NCBI GenBank assembly: GCA_937884385.1
Contig: CALGCW010000168.1
Coordinates: forward strand, 1 to 5,860
DNA length: 5,860 nt
Origin: an uncultured Clostridia bacterium
GTDB lineage: Bacteria; Bacillota; Clostridia; Oscillospirales; CAG-272
Reading direction: 5' to 3'
The notes beneath the pieces are model-generated. The model worked only from the letters and a program-made list of their open reading frames with translations, had not been told where the DNA came from and searched no databases. Positions 1-5,860 of this stretch are shown one piece after another. The first letter of the stretch is position 1; each line of letters starts with the position of its first letter. The translations under genes were made by a program, and so were the position numbers.

Positions 1-133
1 CAAGCACGAGCTTTTCTACTCCGTTAATGTTCCCCTTGAATTCAGCTTCAAGCTGGGGAGCGGTCGTGGTGTCAAGTCTGCCGGTAATGGTAACGGTAAG
101 TTCAGTTCCGTTGAGATTCTTTTCGATAGTCAT
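1..133 (-). CDS. STAS-domain protein (anti-sigma-factor-antagonist type), 3' end cut by window
   Basis: This is the N-terminal 44 codons of a small STAS-domain protein, the family of SpoIIAA and RsbV. Translating the minus strand from the ATG at 133-131 gives MTIEKNLNGTELTVTITG, followed by RLDTTTAPQLEAEF and an ending VEKLVL. The pattern 'TVTITGRLDTTTAPQLE' is the typical first beta strands and first helix of the fold. Family members are cytoplasmic and bind an RsbW/SpoIIAB-type kinase/anti-sigma factor; phosphorylation of a conserved Ser or Thr switches the binding. That site lies further along the protein and is not in the window, so its presence cannot be checked. The start is supported by a GAAAGAGG ribosome binding site nine bases upstream. 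The gene follows the symporter gene after 34 bases, so co-transcription is likely. Both upstream transporter proteins carry ATPase-like domains of the kind that pairs with STAS proteins, which suggests them as partners; that is inference. Confidence 0.85.
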   Translation of the reverse strand, partial: MTIEKNLNGTELTVTITGRLDTTTAPQLEAEFKGNINGVEKLVL

Positions 134-142
134 TGTAGTGTA

Positions 143-150
143 CCTCTTTC
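143..150 (-). promoter_or_regulatory. Ribosome binding site of the STAS gene
   Basis: On the minus strand the bases read GAAAGAGG, with nine bases between this and the ATG at 133-131. It lies in the AT-rich 34-base gap after the symporter stop codon. No hairpin that could act as a terminator is visible in this gap, consistent with one transcript. Confidence 0.6.
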
Positions 151-644
151 TTTATTTTATTTTTTAATTATTTTTTGCGTAGAGTTTCTTTATCAAGCCT
201 GCCCAGCGAGTCAGCCACATCAATCATAGTAAGCTGCCAGCCTGTTACGTTCATTGCAGTCAGCGGGAAATCGGTAATAGCGTTTAATGCGATTGCGATA
301 GCCATAGCTTCCATCGGAATGCCAAGCTGCGCAAAAACGACAGTAAAGCCCATGATCGCGCCACCCGCAACGGGCGGTACGGCAAAGGAGATAAGCCATA
401 CGGTTATGTACGCCAGAATCAACCACACGGGTGTTATGGCAATCCCGTAGTTTTCAGCGAAGGTCAGCACGATGGGGATGAACATGGCAAATTCACTCAT
501 CTTGAACAAAACCTGACCAAAAGGAATACCGAAGTCCACAAGGTTTTTATCGATACCCAGCCTTTTGTTTGCATCCTTCACGTTGGTTGAAAATGCCGCG
601 GCAGAGGATGCCGTAGTGAGTGCAACAAGGAAGGTGGGAAAAAT

Positions 645-647
645 CTA
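645..647 (-). other. In-frame TAG codon inside the symporter gene
   Basis: The minus strand reads GTC AAA TAG ATT TTT CCC ACC. The codons after the TAG continue the same protein without a frame change (IFPTFLVALTTASSAAAF, then VKDANKRLG), supplying the first re-entrant hairpin and the rest of the transport core. By my hand alignment with GltPh the TAG replaces a residue just before that hairpin, where GltPh has a lysine. A one-base change from AAG (Lys) or CAG (Gln) would create it. The 983- and 363-codon genes upstream contain no internal TAG, which argues against general recoding of this codon. Confidence 0.9.
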
Positions 648-1385
648 TTTGACAAGCACGGCAGGCGAGACCTTTTTTCTTGCCGAGATCCACAAAACCA
701 TTCCCACAAGATACACGCTAACAAGCAGGAAAATGATGAGGATCATTTTATACGAGCCGAGAAGCTCCACAATGGTGCCGCTTACTATCATATTGGTAAA
801 GATTACAAATACAGCAAACGGAAGTGCCTCCAGCACAACACTCATTACCGCCTGCACGAGAGCGCTAAGCTGTTCCACAACAGTAAACACTCCACTCACC
901 TTTGAGGAGAGCATCAACATCGCAATGCCGAAAATTACGGCAATAAATATGATTTGGAGTGAATTGCCGTTGATAAACGGCTCGAAGATATTGGCAGGCA
1001 CGATATTGTAGATCAGCTCAAGCACCTTTGTAAAGTCCGAGCCTGAAACACCGCCGAGAGTCACCTTGAAAAACAGCGTTGCAAGCAGCGTAAGCCCACC
1101 CCCCGCAATCGTCATATATCCAAAAATAGCGGTGATCGTCTTTTTGCCTATTTTGCCAAGCGTTTCGGTGTTTCCCATGGAGCAAATACTGCCAAGCACC
1201 GAGAGGAAGATGAACGGTCCCGATACCGCCGCGATGGCTCCAAAGAAGAGATCTGCCACGGGAGTTAAGAAATTCTCGGAAAGACCGGTTCTCGCACCTT
1301 CGGGCAAGAGCGTGAGCAAAAGCCCTGTGATAACCGAAAGAACGATAGCCACGAGCATCTTGAGGGTGCCCGACATTGGCTTTTT

Positions 1386-1739
1386 CTTCGGGGTGAATAC
1401 GATATAGTTTTTGCCGTTCCTGTAGCTGTAGGTAGGCGCAAGACCGATGCCCGCCAAAAGTCCGTTTATCACGGCACTGTCGGCGTCCTCTTTTTCAAGA
1501 GGGTTAAAGCCCTCCCCCTGAACGGTCATTTCCACTCGTATGGCAGAAAAGCGCTTTATACATTTCAGCTTGTAGGTAGCATCCTCGCCGAATTTTGATT
1601 GATACTCCAAGAGTACTTCCTCAAATGTGAGTTTTAGGCGGAGAGCCTCGCGCCGATCAACCCCCGCCGATGCGAGAAACTTTCCGACTTCCTCACAAGC
1701 GAGGTCAATATTGCTGTTTGAAAAATTAAATGTTTCCAA
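1386..1739 (-). other. N-terminal RsbW/GHKL-like domain of the symporter
   Basis: Residues 1-118 precede the first membrane segment and are not part of ordinary SDF transporters, which are roughly 400-430 residues in total. The order of elements is that of anti-sigma-factor-type ATPases: a long helix with an acidic pair (LKLTFEEVLLEY, 35-46), a beta hairpin, a glycine loop (QGEGFNP, 74-80), a second glycine-containing loop (LLAGIGLAP, 94-102) and a final strand (YIVFTP). The Asn expected four residues after the Glu of the N box is L44 or E45, and the Asp of the D-x-G box is replaced by Q74. ATP binding may therefore be lost and the domain may act as a protein-binding module. The assignment is by pattern only. 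Confidence 0.55.
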
Positions 1740-1743
1740 GTTA

Positions 1744-1750
1744 CCACCTC
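1744..1750 (-). promoter_or_regulatory. Ribosome binding site that fixes the TTG start of the symporter
   Basis: The minus strand reads GAGGTGG, then AAC and its neighbours, then TTG. Seven bases separate the GAGG core from the TTG. No ATG or GTG lies in this frame between the upstream TAA and the TTG, so this site decides the start. Confidence 0.6.
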
Positions 1751-1751
1751 G

Positions 1752-2843
1752 TTATTTGATTTTTACGGTCACGAGGTTGGTAAATCCGTCTTCGCTGATT
1801 TCCGTATATTCAATACTCTGCGACGCGTTCTCGGCAAGCTTCAAGGACAGCATATTATCCGATTCCCTCACGTCAAAACGCTTTCCATCGTATTTGATGA
1901 GCATAGAAAGTGTCTCTTCGTCCTGCGAATATTCGAGAGCAACGCTCAACTGAAATTCTCCCGAAAGCTCGGGGAGAATGATCTGTACGCCAAGCTCCTC
2001 AAATACTGCCTGGGCACGCATAATCGCCCTCTGTGCAACCTGATTCTTTCTGCCGAATTCTTCAAGAGAGGTATTGAAGCCGATAAAATCGAAGTCCTTT
2101 GAGGTGATAACGGTTTCAAACACTTTCAGATGCTTGATAAAGCGTATTGTCTTTTCACGCTTGGGGTTATCGAAGATTTCCTCGGGAGTTCCGTCCTCAT
2201 AAACGCCGCCCTCGTCCATATAGAACACACGGTTGGCGATCTCACGGGCAAAGCGCATTTCGTGAGTAACGATCATCAGCGTCAAACCACGCTTGGCGAG
2301 ATCCTTTATAACCGCCTGCACCTCACCTACCATCGTGGGGTCAAGTGCTGAGGTCGGTTCATCAAGGAGTATGATCTCGGGCTCCATAGCAAGAGCACGG
2401 GCAATAGCAACACGCTGCTTCTGTCCGCCCGAAAGCTCGTCAGGGTAATTAAAGGCTTTATCCGCAAGACCAACGGTGCGAAGAAGCTCCATTCCTTTGT
2501 CGTAGGCTTCCTGCTTGGGCTTTTTCAGCAAGTCCATAGGTGCCGCCATAATGTTTTCAATAATGTTCATGTGATTGAACAGATTGAAGGACTGGAACAC
2601 CATACCCATCTTTTGACGGATCTTATTTATATTACATTTTTTATCGGTGATACATTCTCCGTCAACCCAAATCTCACCCGCCGTGGGTGTCTCAAGCATA
2701 TTGATACATCTTATCAAGGTTGACTTTCCCGTACCCGACGGACCGATAATGGAAATGACGTCACCCTTATGTATTTCTACGTTTACATCCTTGAGGGGTG
2801 TAACGCTTTGATATTTTTTCTGCAAATGGCTGATCTTAATCAT
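1752..2843 (-). CDS. Polar amino acid ABC transporter ATP-binding protein with C-terminal RsbW/GHKL-like extension
   Basis: This 363-residue protein is the cytoplasmic motor for the permease fusion encoded just upstream. Residues 1-240 are a GlnQ/HisP-type ABC ATPase with every motif intact: Walker A GPSGTGKST (34-42), Q-loop Gln84, signature LSGGQKQR (137-144), Walker B IILLDEP (157-163), D-loop SALD (165-168) and H-loop His194. The family normally ends near 240-250 residues; this protein has about 120 more, described separately. The start chosen is the ATG at 2843-2841. It gives the canonical MIKISHLQKKY N terminus, sits seven bases after AAGGGGG, and overlaps the permease stop as ATGA, which suggests translational coupling. 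The frame is open for 30 codons further upstream, but those are antisense-like basic residues inside the permease gene. The likely substrate class is polar or charged amino acids, judged from the family only. Confidence 0.95.
   Translation of the reverse strand: MIKISHLQKKYQSVTPLKDVNVEIHKGDVISIIGPSGTGKSTLIRCINMLETPTAGEIWVDGECITDKKCNINKIRQKMGMVFQSFNLFNHMNIIENIMAAPMDLLKKPKQEAYDKGMELLRTVGLADKAFNYPDELSGGQKQRVAIARALAMEPEIILLDEPTSALDPTMVGEVQAVIKDLAKRGLTLMIVTHEMRFAREIANRVFYMDEGGVYEDGTPEEIFDNPKREKTIRFIKHLKVFETVITSKDFDFIGFNTSLEEFGRKNQVAQRAIMRAQAVFEELGVQIILPELSGEFQLSVALEYSQDEETLSMLIKYDGKRFDVRESDNMLSLKLAENASQSIEYTEISEDGFTNLVTVKIK
1755..2123 (-). other. C-terminal RsbW/GHKL-like domain of the ABC ATPase
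   Basis: Residues 241-363 follow the ABC fold. They contain a helix with AQAVFEELGVQIILP (277-291), a beta hairpin (FQLSVALEY, then TLSMLIKYDG at 311-320), a loop KRFDV like the G-x-x-FDP of RsbW-type kinases, a helix (LSLKLAENASQSIEY) and a final hairpin ending VTVKIK. This order matches histidine-kinase-type ATPase domains of the anti-sigma-factor class. The N-box Asn is a Gln (E283 to Q287) and the first Asp of the D-x-G loop is Tyr318 with Asp319 beside it, so nucleotide binding is uncertain. The NIL domain of MetN-type ATPases is shorter and patterned differently, so I judge it less likely. Confidence 0.6.
2840..2843 (-). other. ATGA stop/start overlap between permease fusion and ABC ATPase
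   Basis: The permease gene ends AGA TGA and the ATPase gene begins ATG ATT AAG, sharing the bases ATGA. Such overlaps usually mean coupled translation and fixed stoichiometry, fitting two parts of one ABC importer. Confidence 0.9.
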
Positions 2844-5791
2844 CTCACAACCCCCTTGAGAATATTTTTGTTCTTTCTTCGTTTCGGTTCGGCTTTTCGT
2901 TTCAAAATGCCGAGAAGTCCGGCAACGCCCCACGTAATCGCAAAGTAAATCAGCGCAACAGCGATCAGCGGGAAGAATGCTTCGTAGGTGTTACCTCTGA
3001 TGATATCGCCCATTTTGGTAAGGTCATTTACGGCGATATAGCCGACGACCGAGGTTGCCTTGATAAGACTTACTATCTCTCCCGAATAGGAGGGCAGGAA
3101 CATTTTCATTGCCTGCGGAAGAACAATGCGGAAGAAGGTTTGATTTCTGCTGTATCCAAGTGCGTATGCCGCCTCAAGCTGACCGTTATCCACGCCCGAA
3201 ACTGTGAGCGAGAGCTGCTCGTAAACAAAGGAGCCGAAGGTCAGTATAAAGCCGATGATGGCAACCACCACGCCGCTCATATCGGGCGAGGTGAAGACGA
3301 TGTAGAACAGTATCATCAAAACGACAAGCGTCGGCGTACCCGCAATGATCGTGGAATATACTTTCGCAAATCCTTTTGCAAGTTTAGAGAGCCACTTTGT
3401 TTTGCTCCGCGCCAACATATACAGCGCAAAGCCTAAAAGCGTACCGCCAAGTACCGAGAAGACGCTGATGATCATAGTGGTGCAAATACCCTCTACGATC
3501 AGCTTCCATCTCTGCTCTCTGATAAAGGTCTTTTCAAAGCTATCTCTGAGGGACAGCATAAAGTTTTCGAATCCGCTTCTCTCACACTTTGCCATAACCA
3601 CTTCGGCATTCATATAAGGATCGGAGAAGTTTACGCTTTCCTTGCGCTCGTCGGTCATATAAAGTCCGCCGCAGACAAGGTCGTATCTCTCGCTTGCAAG
3701 TCCTGCAAGCCCCGAAGCAAAGGAAATATCCGAAATGTTTACGTTGTAGCCGTATTCGCGGCAGAACATATACAGCACTTCGATCTCAAAGCCAACAGGC
3801 TTACCCTCGTACATATATACAAAGGGCTTTCTTGTGGTATCGATTGCCACTTGCAAGGTCTTTTCATTAGATGAAAGTTCGTCAAGCGGTATTGTTTCTT
3901 CAGGTTCTGTTTCGCCGTACCATTTATCTATAAGCTCATCTATCTTGCCATTCGCTTTGAGCTCTTTCAAAAATTCGTTCATCTGCGCCTGAAGAGCATT
4001 TCCGGCGTCATTTTTCTGGAATCCGAAGCCGATTTCTACGGAGTATGCAGGTACTGTGATGCTCGCAAGGCTCTTGTCTGTACGCGCTACCGAATTGAAG
4101 TTCGGTTTATCAAGCATAATGCCGTCAACCTTGCCCCCCTTGAGTGCCACGAGCACATCGGCAAATGTGTTGAACTCCTTAATGGTCGCATTCGGGAACT
4201 GCTCTCTCGAATAACCGCCATACAGCGAGCCTGTAACAACACCGAGTGTTGCGCCGTTGAACTGGTCGAGGGAGGAGGAATTGTCACCCTTAATGATGAA
4301 AATCATATCCTCTCGGTGATACGGATCCGAAAAATCAATCGTCTCCATTCTTTCCTCGGTGATAGAAAGTCCCGCTATTGAAAGATCGTATATGCCTGTC
4401 TGAAGTCCGGCAAGAAGCGAGGGGAATGCTACCTCTTCAATATCAAGCTTATAGCCGTACTCCTTAGCAAATGCTACGAGGAAATCCACATCATAACCGA
4501 CTATTCTGCCGTTTTTGATATATCCGAACGGCTTTGCCTCGTTGTTCGTGCCAACCTTTAAGGTACCGTTCTCTCCCGTCAGCGTGCTCGGGTCGGCACA
4601 TTCGGTGGGTTCCGTATCTCCAAACCACTTCTCTTGCAGTCTGTCATATTCACCGTTTTCCTTGATTTTTGCGATAAAAGCGTTCATCTGCTCCCGAAGC
4701 TGCGCGTTTTCTCCTTTTTTGAACGCAATACCGAAGTCTGTTGTCGTATAGGGTTCTTCGAGACGATCGACGTTCATTCCTTCCCATTTCATACACGTAT
4801 AATACGACACATCGTTCAGAATAATATCTATTTTACCCTGTGTCAGAGCAAGCATCATATCGGGAATGGAAGCAAACTCTTTAACGGTTGCATCCGGGAA
4901 AACGTCATGGATGATCGTAGCTGCGTATGTACCCGTGGTGATACCGACGTTTGCATTCTTATAATCCTCAAACGTCTTTACATCGCTTTGCTTATGGATA
5001 ACAAGAACTAAATCTTCCGTGTGATTGACAGCGGAAAAATCAACGCTCTCTCTACGTTCTTCGGTGATGGTAATCCCGGACATACCGATATCATATCTGC
5101 CGGATGATACACCCGACATAATGGCTGCAAAAGCCGTATCCTCAAACTCAAGACGGTAACCGTACTCGCGGCAGAAGCCGATCATAAGCTCAACTTCAAA
5201 TCCTGCATATTTTCCATCTTTGATGTATACAAACGGCTTTGAGGCAGAGCTGACACCGATTTTCAGCGTTCCGTTCGCACCGTCAAGATCGTCGTATGTC
5301 TCGAACACGGTTGGCTCACTGTCGCCAAACCATTTATCTTCAAGCGCTTTATGAGTTCCGTTGTCCTTTATCTTGGCAATGTACGAATTGACCTTGTTTT
5401 GCAGATCGAGATCGGCACCCTTTTCAAAAATCATTCCGTAATCGCTCAGATCGATTGCCTCGTCGATGCGGTCTACCGACTGACCTTCCCAAAGCATCGC
5501 CTTATATATAGACTCATCCGTAGAAAAGGCATCAACCTTTTTTGCGTTGAATGCCACGATCAGATCCGCATAGGTATTGAACTCAAGATATGTAGCATCC
5601 GGAATAAGCCCCGGCAATTTGATGGCTTGGATCGAGCCGGTTACAACACCTATTTTCTTACCCGACAGATCGCTGAGCTTTGTTTCACCGCCCGAACCGA
5701 TATCACCGTTCTTTTCGGCACCGCATCCGGCAAAAGCCAACAGGATCGTAATGAGCGCCATAATCAGGCATATCCATTTTCTGAAATTCAT
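2840..5791 (-). CDS. Multi-module substrate-binding protein fused to a HisM-type amino acid ABC permease
   Basis: This 983-residue protein combines ligand capture and membrane passage for an amino-acid-type ABC importer. Residues 1-23 are a lipoprotein-type signal: basic NFRK, a hydrophobic stretch, then LAFAGC with Cys23. Residues 38-738 are PBP2-type (SBP_bac_3) binding modules arranged as second half, full, full, first half. Residues about 763-963 are a permease with about five membrane helices, the AGTP motif (817-820) and the EAA loop (EAAYALGYSRNQTFFRIVLP, 873-892), where the ATPase docks. The ligand-type residues recur: Arg246, Arg481 and Arg716 in 'T-E/D-E-R' motifs for the amino acid carboxylate, and Asp92, Asp327 and Asp561 in the second lobes. 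The start has AAGGAG eight bases upstream. Ordinary SBPs are about 230-260 residues with one module, and ordinary permeases about 220, so this is a large composite. The substrate cannot be read from sequence; polar or acidic amino acids are most likely. Confidence 0.95.
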   Translation of the reverse strand: MNFRKWICLIMALITILLAFAGCGAEKNGDIGSGGETKLSDLSGKKIGVVTGSIQAIKLPGLIPDATYLEFNTYADLIVAFNAKKVDAFSTDESIYKAMLWEGQSVDRIDEAIDLSDYGMIFEKGADLDLQNKVNSYIAKIKDNGTHKALEDKWFGDSEPTVFETYDDLDGANGTLKIGVSSASKPFVYIKDGKYAGFEVELMIGFCREYGYRLEFEDTAFAAIMSGVSSGRYDIGMSGITITEERRESVDFSAVNHTEDLVLVIHKQSDVKTFEDYKNANVGITTGTYAATIIHDVFPDATVKEFASIPDMMLALTQGKIDIILNDVSYYTCMKWEGMNVDRLEEPYTTTDFGIAFKKGENAQLREQMNAFIAKIKENGEYDRLQEKWFGDTEPTECADPSTLTGENGTLKVGTNNEAKPFGYIKNGRIVGYDVDFLVAFAKEYGYKLDIEEVAFPSLLAGLQTGIYDLSIAGLSITEERMETIDFSDPYHREDMIFIIKGDNSSSLDQFNGATLGVVTGSLYGGYSREQFPNATIKEFNTFADVLVALKGGKVDGIMLDKPNFNSVARTDKSLASITVPAYSVEIGFGFQKNDAGNALQAQMNEFLKELKANGKIDELIDKWYGETEPEETIPLDELSSNEKTLQVAIDTTRKPFVYMYEGKPVGFEIEVLYMFCREYGYNVNISDISFASGLAGLASERYDLVCGGLYMTDERKESVNFSDPYMNAEVVMAKCERSGFENFMLSLRDSFEKTFIREQRWKLIVEGICTTMIISVFSVLGGTLLGFALYMLARSKTKWLSKLAKGFAKVYSTIIAGTPTLVVLMILFYIVFTSPDMSGVVVAIIGFILTFGSFVYEQLSLTVSGVDNGQLEAAYALGYSRNQTFFRIVLPQAMKMFLPSYSGEIVSLIKATSVVGYIAVNDLTKMGDIIRGNTYEAFFPLIAVALIYFAITWGVAGLLGILKRKAEPKRRKNKNILKGVVR
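2851..2857 (-). promoter_or_regulatory. Ribosome binding site of the ABC ATPase gene
   Basis: The minus strand reads AAGGGGG seven bases before the ATG at 2843-2841, inside the last codons of the permease gene. It supports the internal ATG over any longer reading of the same frame. Confidence 0.65.
3578..5680 (-). repeat. Protein-level repeat array of substrate-binding modules
   Basis: Four repeat units are visible by aligning the translation. Unit A (residues 38-156, 5680-5324) begins LSGKKIGVVTGS and ends EDKWFG; it is the second half of a module. Unit B (173-391, 5275-4619) is complete, from GTLKIGV to QEKWFG. Unit C (408-626, 4570-3914) is complete, from GTLKVGT to IDKWYG. Unit D (643-738, 3865-3578) is a first half, from KTLQVAI to the end of the ERKESVNFSDPY region. 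Units B and C each have a first-half motif like 'KPF.YIK.G...G' and a second-half TGT/TGS. The repeats are diverged in DNA, so they are old duplications rather than recent copies. Confidence 0.85.
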
Positions 5792-5799
5792 GATTGATT

Positions 5800-5805
5800 C
5801 TCCTT
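5800..5805 (-). promoter_or_regulatory. Ribosome binding site of the binding-protein/permease fusion gene
   Basis: The minus strand reads AAGGAG eight bases before the ATG at 5791-5789, within a purine-rich leader. It is the strongest ribosome binding site in the window, fitting the first gene of the set. Confidence 0.75.
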
Positions 5806-5860
5806 TTTTCTGTTTTTCTCGTTACGACAAACACTATGCAGTGGTTCGCCTCGCGGCATT
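5806..5860. other. Leader region upstream of the first gene, no gene recognised
   Basis: These 55 bases lie upstream of the first gene in the set. On the minus strand they are GC-rich at the far end and become an A-rich leader near the ribosome binding site. I see no convincing -35/-10 pair. A short inverted repeat, CACT-4 bases-AGTG, lies at 5832-5843 and could be chance. The promoter may lie beyond the window edge. Confidence 0.4.

Larger units (their letters stand above)
168..1739 (-). pseudogene. SDF-family (dicarboxylate/amino acid:cation) transporter with N-terminal RsbW-like domain, interrupted by in-frame TAG
   Basis: The frame runs from a TTG start to a TAA stop and would encode 523 residues, broken only by a TAG at codon 365. 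Residues 1-118 are soluble and resemble an RsbW-type ATPase domain: a helix with EE at 40-41, then GEGFNP at 75-80, GLLAGIGLAPTYSY at 93-106 and a closing beta strand. Residues about 125-523 are an inner-membrane secondary transporter of the GltPh fold. Landmarks are a 'GPFIFLSVLGSI' helix at 174-185, the serine-rich hairpin TTASSAAAF at 375-383 (after the TAG), the second hairpin with PPVAGG at 455-460, and NVTG at 497-500. Several residues that bind sodium and substrate in GltPh are replaced (see findings). TTG is the only start codon between the preceding gene's in-frame TAA and this coding sequence, and it follows GAGGTGG at good spacing. The frame is otherwise intact on both sides of the TAG, so the gene is either a very recent pseudogene, a sequencing error, or read through. 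Confidence 0.85.

Noticed and set aside
134..167. Possible terminator between symporter and STAS gene
   Set aside because: The gap is AT-rich but has no stem-loop before a T run on the minus strand, so read-through into the STAS gene is more likely.
168..581. The segment after the TAG as a separate gene starting at the GTG at 581-579
   Set aside because: No ribosome binding site precedes this GTG, and the family sequence continues upstream of it to the TAG (IFPTFLVALTTASSAAAFSTN), so it is the tail of the symporter.
565..1011. Plus-strand open frame opposite the symporter
   Set aside because: It is antisense to a recognisable membrane protein, has no family resemblance and no convincing ribosome binding site.
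2844..2933. A 30-residue N-terminal extension of the ABC ATPase
   Set aside because: The extension is basic, lies inside the permease gene, and precedes the canonical MIKISHLQKKY start, which has its own ribosome binding site and ATGA overlap.
5351..5797. Plus-strand open frame opposite the binding-protein gene
   Set aside because: It is a shadow of the strongly supported minus-strand coding sequence and resembles nothing known.
5832..5843. Short inverted repeat CACT-4 bases-AGTG as an operator
   Set aside because: Four-base arms are too short to separate from chance, and no promoter elements are visible around it.
5791..5859. A 23-codon minus-strand frame (MPRGEPLHSVCRNEKNRK...) ending at the first gene's start codon
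   Set aside because: Its start abuts the window edge so no ribosome binding site can be seen, and its sequence follows the A-rich leader; it may be chance or the tail of an unseen gene.

Overview
All recognisable genes in this window lie on the minus strand and read right to left as one tightly packed set. Three things suggest a low-to-mid GC member of the Bacillota, most likely a gut-type Clostridium relative: strong purine-rich ribosome binding sites, a lipoprotein-type signal peptide, and the gene families themselves. This assignment is inferred from style only, because no taxonomic marker gene is present.

Layout in order of transcription. (1) 5791-2840: a 983-residue fusion of a lipoprotein-type signal peptide, an array of polar-amino-acid substrate-binding modules (a second-half module, two complete modules, a first-half module) and a HisM-type ABC permease. 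(2) 2843-1752: the partner ABC ATPase. It overlaps gene 1 by the four bases ATGA and carries about 120 extra C-terminal residues that look like a degenerate anti-sigma-factor/histidine-kinase-type (RsbW/GHKL-like) ATPase domain. (3) 1739-168: a second transporter, of the dicarboxylate/amino acid:cation symporter (SDF/GltPh) family. It has a similar ATPase-like domain at its N terminus and is interrupted by one in-frame TAG at 645-647. (4) 133-1: the first 44 codons of a STAS-domain protein of the anti-sigma-factor-antagonist type, cut by the window edge.

The striking point is the mixture. Two unrelated amino-acid-type transporters each carry a domain resembling the anti-sigma half of a partner-switching module, and the next gene encodes the STAS half. 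One reading is a nutrient-uptake locus that is also a signalling device: transporters report substrate through a STAS protein, or a STAS protein gates both transporters. I know of no characterised system with this layout. The function is inference; gene order, domain order and the fusions can be seen in the sequence.

Non-coding DNA is minimal: 34 bases before the STAS gene, 12 bases between ABC ATPase and symporter, and 69 bases upstream of the first gene. No tRNA, rRNA, CRISPR array, insertion sequence or convincing terminator was seen, and no stretch over 300 bases lacks a gene.
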